The notes beneath the pieces were generated by a model. It did not search any database and was not told the DNA's origin. It worked only from the letters and a program-made list of their open reading frames with translations. Shown piece after piece: positions 58,266-60,282 of a stretch of 60,282 nt of DNA (positions are counted from its first letter, which is position 1; every line of letters starts with the position of its first letter). Source of the stretch: Nocardioides alcanivorans (GTDB taxonomy: Bacteria > Actinomycetota > Actinomycetes > Propionibacteriales > Nocardioidaceae); assembly GCF_021555175.1 (NCBI RefSeq), contig NZ_JAKGRW010000042.1, positions 1-60,282 on the forward strand, in the 5' to 3' direction. A program made the translations under genes and the position numbers.

Positions 58266-58979
58266 TCAGGCGTCGGCACTGACGAGCGTGCCAATCTTCT
58301 CACCTTGCACGACGCGGAGGATGTTGCCCTCCGGCTCCATGCCGAAGACGACCATGGGCAGCTTGTTCTCGCCGCACAGGGCGAAGGCAGTCTGGTCCAT
58401 GATGCGCAGACCGCGGCCGATCGCCTCGTCGTAGGTGACCGAGTCGAGCTTGACGGCGTCGGGGTCGACGTTGGGATCGGCGGTGTAGACGCCGTCCACG
58501 CCGTTCTTGGCGACGAGCACGACGTCGCACTTGCTCTCCAGAGCACGCTGGACGGCGACGGTGTCGGTGGAGAAGAAGGGCATGCCCATGCCGGCGCCGA
58601 AGATGACGACGCGGCCCTTCTCCATGTGCCGGATGGCCCGGCGCGGAATGTAGGACTCGGCGACCTGCCCCATGGTGATGGCCGTCTGCACGCGGGTGTC
58701 CACACCCAACTTCTCGAGGAAGTCCTGCAGTGCCAGGCAGTTCATGACGATGCCGAGCATCCCCATGTAGTCGGCGCGGACGCGGTCCATCCCACGCTGC
58801 TGGAGCTCGGCCCCGCGGAAGAAGTTGCCGCCACCGGTGACGACCGCGATCTGCACGCCCGACTGGGCGACTGCGGCGATCTCCTGCGCGACCTTCTGCA
58901 CCACGTCGGGGTCCACTCCGACCTGTCCCCCACCGAACACCTCGCCGGAGAGCTTGAGCAGAACCCGCTTGTAAGCCAT
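58266..58979 (-). CDS. pyrH: UMP kinase
   Basis: Phosphorylates UMP to UDP, feeding pyrimidine nucleotides. The 237-residue protein is intact: [47 protein letters not shown] and [12 protein letters not shown]. The ATG at 58977-58979 ([12 protein letters not shown]) is chosen over one 18 bases upstream because AAGGGAAG lies just before it. Confidence 0.95.
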   Translation of the reverse strand: MAYKRVLLKLSGEVFGGGQVGVDPDVVQKVAQEIAAVAQSGVQIAVVTGGGNFFRGAELQQRGMDRVRADYMGMLGIVMNCLALQDFLEKLGVDTRVQTAITMGQVAESYIPRRAIRHMEKGRVVIFGAGMGMPFFSTDTVAVQRALESKCDVVLVAKNGVDGVYTADPNVDPDAVKLDSVTYDEAIGRGLRIMDQTAFALCGENKLPMVVFGMEPEGNILRVVQGEKIGTLVSADA

Positions 58980-59038
58980 TGACTTCCCTTCACACATTCC
59001 CGGACCGATGCGCGGCCCGATTGAAACCTACATGGTGC

Positions 59039-59070
59039 GGGGCCGGTACGACGTGCGTCGTACCGGCCCC
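59039..59070 (-). terminator. Strong terminator hairpin after tsf
   Basis: A perfect 14-bp stem (59039-59052 with 59057-59070, loop GTGC) lies between tsf and pyrH and follows the tsf stop on the minus strand by about 35 bases. It ends the rpsB-tsf transcript or attenuates into pyrH. Confidence 0.75.
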
Positions 59071-59105
59071 TCACACAACCTCTCCGTGCTGGTGCGTGCC
59101 TCGTG

Positions 59106-59918
59106 TCAGGCGCCGACCTCGAAGCGGGCGAACCGCTTGATGCTGGTGCCGGACTCGTCCAGGACGGCCTTGACGCTCTTCTTGGACTCGGTCACGGAGT
59201 CCTGCTCGAGGAGCACGATCTCCTTGAAGAAGCCACCGATGCGGCCTTCGACGATCTTGGCGATGGCAGCCTCGGGCTTGCCCTCCTCGATCGTCTTCTT
59301 CTCAAGCACGTCACGCTCGGCGGCGACGATGTCGGCGGGGACGTCGTCACGAGTGAGGTACTGGGCCTTCATCGCGGCGACCTGCATCGCGGCGGCGCGG
59401 GCCGCGGCCTCGTCACCCTCGAACTCGACGAGCACGCCGACGGCGGGCGGCAGGTCAGCTGCACGCTTGTGCATGTAGACGGTGGTCTGGCCGTCGAAGT
59501 AGGCGACCTGACCGAGCTCGATCTTCTCACCGATGGTGATGGCGAGTCCCTCGACGACCTCACCGACGGTCTTGCCGTCGAGCGGCAGCGCCTTGGCGGC
59601 CTCGGTGTCGCCGGCCTTGGCAGCGTCGACGGCGTCGGCGATCTTCTGGGCGACGTTGATGAACTCTTCGTTCTTGGCGACGAAGTCGGTCTCCGACTTC
59701 AGCTCGACCAGAGCGCCGCCGGCGGTGGCGACCAGGCCAGCAGCGGTCTCACGCTCGGCGGCGCGGTTGGCGGCCTTGGCGGCGCCCTTGACACGGAGCA
59801 GCTCGACAGCCTTGTCGAAGTCGCCGTCAGCCTCGGTGAGCGCCTTCTTGCAGTCCATCATGCCGGCCTGGGTGAGCTCGCGGAGCTTCTTGACGTCGGC
59901 GGCGGTGAAGTTAGCCAT
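59106..59918 (-). CDS. tsf: Elongation factor Ts
   Basis: The nucleotide exchange factor for EF-Tu. At 270 residues and intact: [49 protein letters not shown] (the conserved TDFVA) and [16 protein letters not shown]. It follows rpsB, separated by a 13-bp hairpin. Confidence 0.97.
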   Translation of the reverse strand: MANFTAADVKKLRELTQAGMMDCKKALTEADGDFDKAVELLRVKGAAKAANRAAERETAAGLVATAGGALVELKSETDFVAKNEEFINVAQKIADAVDAAKAGDTEAAKALPLDGKTVGEVVEGLAITIGEKIELGQVAYFDGQTTVYMHKRAADLPPAVGVLVEFEGDEAAARAAAMQVAAMKAQYLTRDDVPADIVAAERDVLEKKTIEEGKPEAAIAKIVEGRIGGFFKEIVLLEQDSVTESKKSVKAVLDESGTSIKRFARFEVGA

Positions 59919-59954
59919 GTTTTCCTCGCAACGTTTGGTGTGTGGACTCAGAAG

Positions 59955-59993
59955 CGGCGGCCGCGCCGCGGATGGAACCGGGCGCGGCCGCCG
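59955..59993 (-). terminator. Hairpin between rpsB and tsf
   Basis: A perfect 13-bp stem (59955-59967 with 59981-59993, 13-nt loop) lies in the rpsB-tsf gap, 37 bases past the rpsB stop. It may partially attenuate tsf transcription. Confidence 0.6.
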
Positions 59994-60029
59994 GTGAAGC
60001 GGTTGCGGAGCGTCGAGCCCCGCGGGGAC

Positions 60030-60282
60030 TCAGGCCTGCTCGGCGGGAGCCTCGGTGGCCTCTGCAGCAGCCTCGGTCGGCGCCTCGGTGGCCGGCGCTT
60101 CGTCGGCGGGGTCTCGGCAACAGCGTCAGCGGCGGGCGCCTCAGCGGCGGGCGCCTCAGCGGCCGGAGCCTCAGCAGCGGGGGTCTCGGCAGCGGCGGGG
60201 CTTCGAGGATCTCGCGCTCCCACTCGGCCAGCGGCTCCTCAGCAGCACCCTCGGCACCCTTGGCGCCGCCACGCGACACCAG
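60030..60282 (-). CDS. rpsB: 30S ribosomal protein S2, C-terminal part (runs off right edge; frame broken twice)
   Basis: Only the last 85 or so residues are present. It reads LVSRGGAKGAEGAAEEPLAEWE and continues into a long Ala/Glu/Pro-rich tail (APAAEAPAAEAP... to EATEAPAEQA), as in actinobacterial S2 proteins. Bases are missing at G4 60197-60200 and G4 60108-60111, both inside the low-complexity tail. Its place just before tsf supports the assignment. Confidence 0.8.

Overview
The window is high-GC DNA from an actinobacterium. Gene order and protein style fit the Nocardioidaceae (Nocardioides-like), but that placement is my inference. Its backbone is the conserved actinobacterial translation and isoprenoid cluster on the minus strand. 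Read in transcription order from the right edge it runs rpsB (partial), tsf, pyrH, frr, cdsA, a META-domain lipoprotein, rlmN, then after a long accessory block dxr, an M50 site-2 protease, MFS, ispG, a GNAT, proS, and then rimP, nusA, the ylxR gene, infB, rbfA, truB and finally ribF (partial, left edge). Two insertions interrupt this order.

The first insertion (372-8833) is one enormous secreted repeat protein between truB and ribF. It is about 2820 residues with about 19 DUF11/isopeptide-type beta-sandwich repeats, a signal peptide and a C-terminal hydrophobic segment ending RRRRG. It reads as two overlapping open frames only because of a single-base indel.

The second insertion (about 25.0-54.6 kb, between dxr and rlmN) is mostly a catabolic island. 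It holds a type I sulfatase (25077-26652), a complete Dpp/Opp-type ABC importer (27068-32359), a divergent ACMSD-like amidohydrolase (32505-33430), and a tightly overlapping 12-gene minus-strand operon (33452-47938). That operon encodes an HpaB-family flavoenzyme, three acyl-CoA dehydrogenases, a homogentisate-dioxygenase-like enzyme, an alpha/beta hydrolase, an AMP-forming CoA ligase, a thiolase, an SDR, an enoyl-CoA hydratase, an HMG-CoA-lyase family protein and an ECH/3-hydroxyacyl-CoA dehydrogenase fusion. A divergent TetR regulator and a CaiB-type CoA-transferase follow (48137-49938). A 17-bp sequence, CTGARTCTAACATCAGA, lies in both divergent intergenic regions (47980-47996, 32437-32453), with a weaker copy in front of the sulfatase (25004-25020). 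I read this as one TetR regulon that imports, desulfates, CoA-activates and degrades an aromatic or alicyclic compound carrying an alkanoyl side chain. The substrate is unknown, and this is the best candidate here for an undescribed system.

The rest of the accessory block is ordinary: PspC, a lysoplasmalogenase-like protein, a TIGR03089-like protein, a RIO-like kinase, a SnoaL-like protein, an NAD(P)-binding oxidoreductase, a VOC protein and a P-loop kinase.

About 26 reading-frame breaks occur in 60 kb. They hit essential genes (infB, nusA, dxr, cdsA, rpsB, rimP) as often as accessory ones, and nearly all are single missing bases in G/C runs of four or five, often in a CTCCCC/GGGGAG context. 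They are most simply uncorrected sequencing errors, so I annotate these genes as intact loci and mark each break. No tRNA, rRNA, CRISPR array or insertion sequence was seen.
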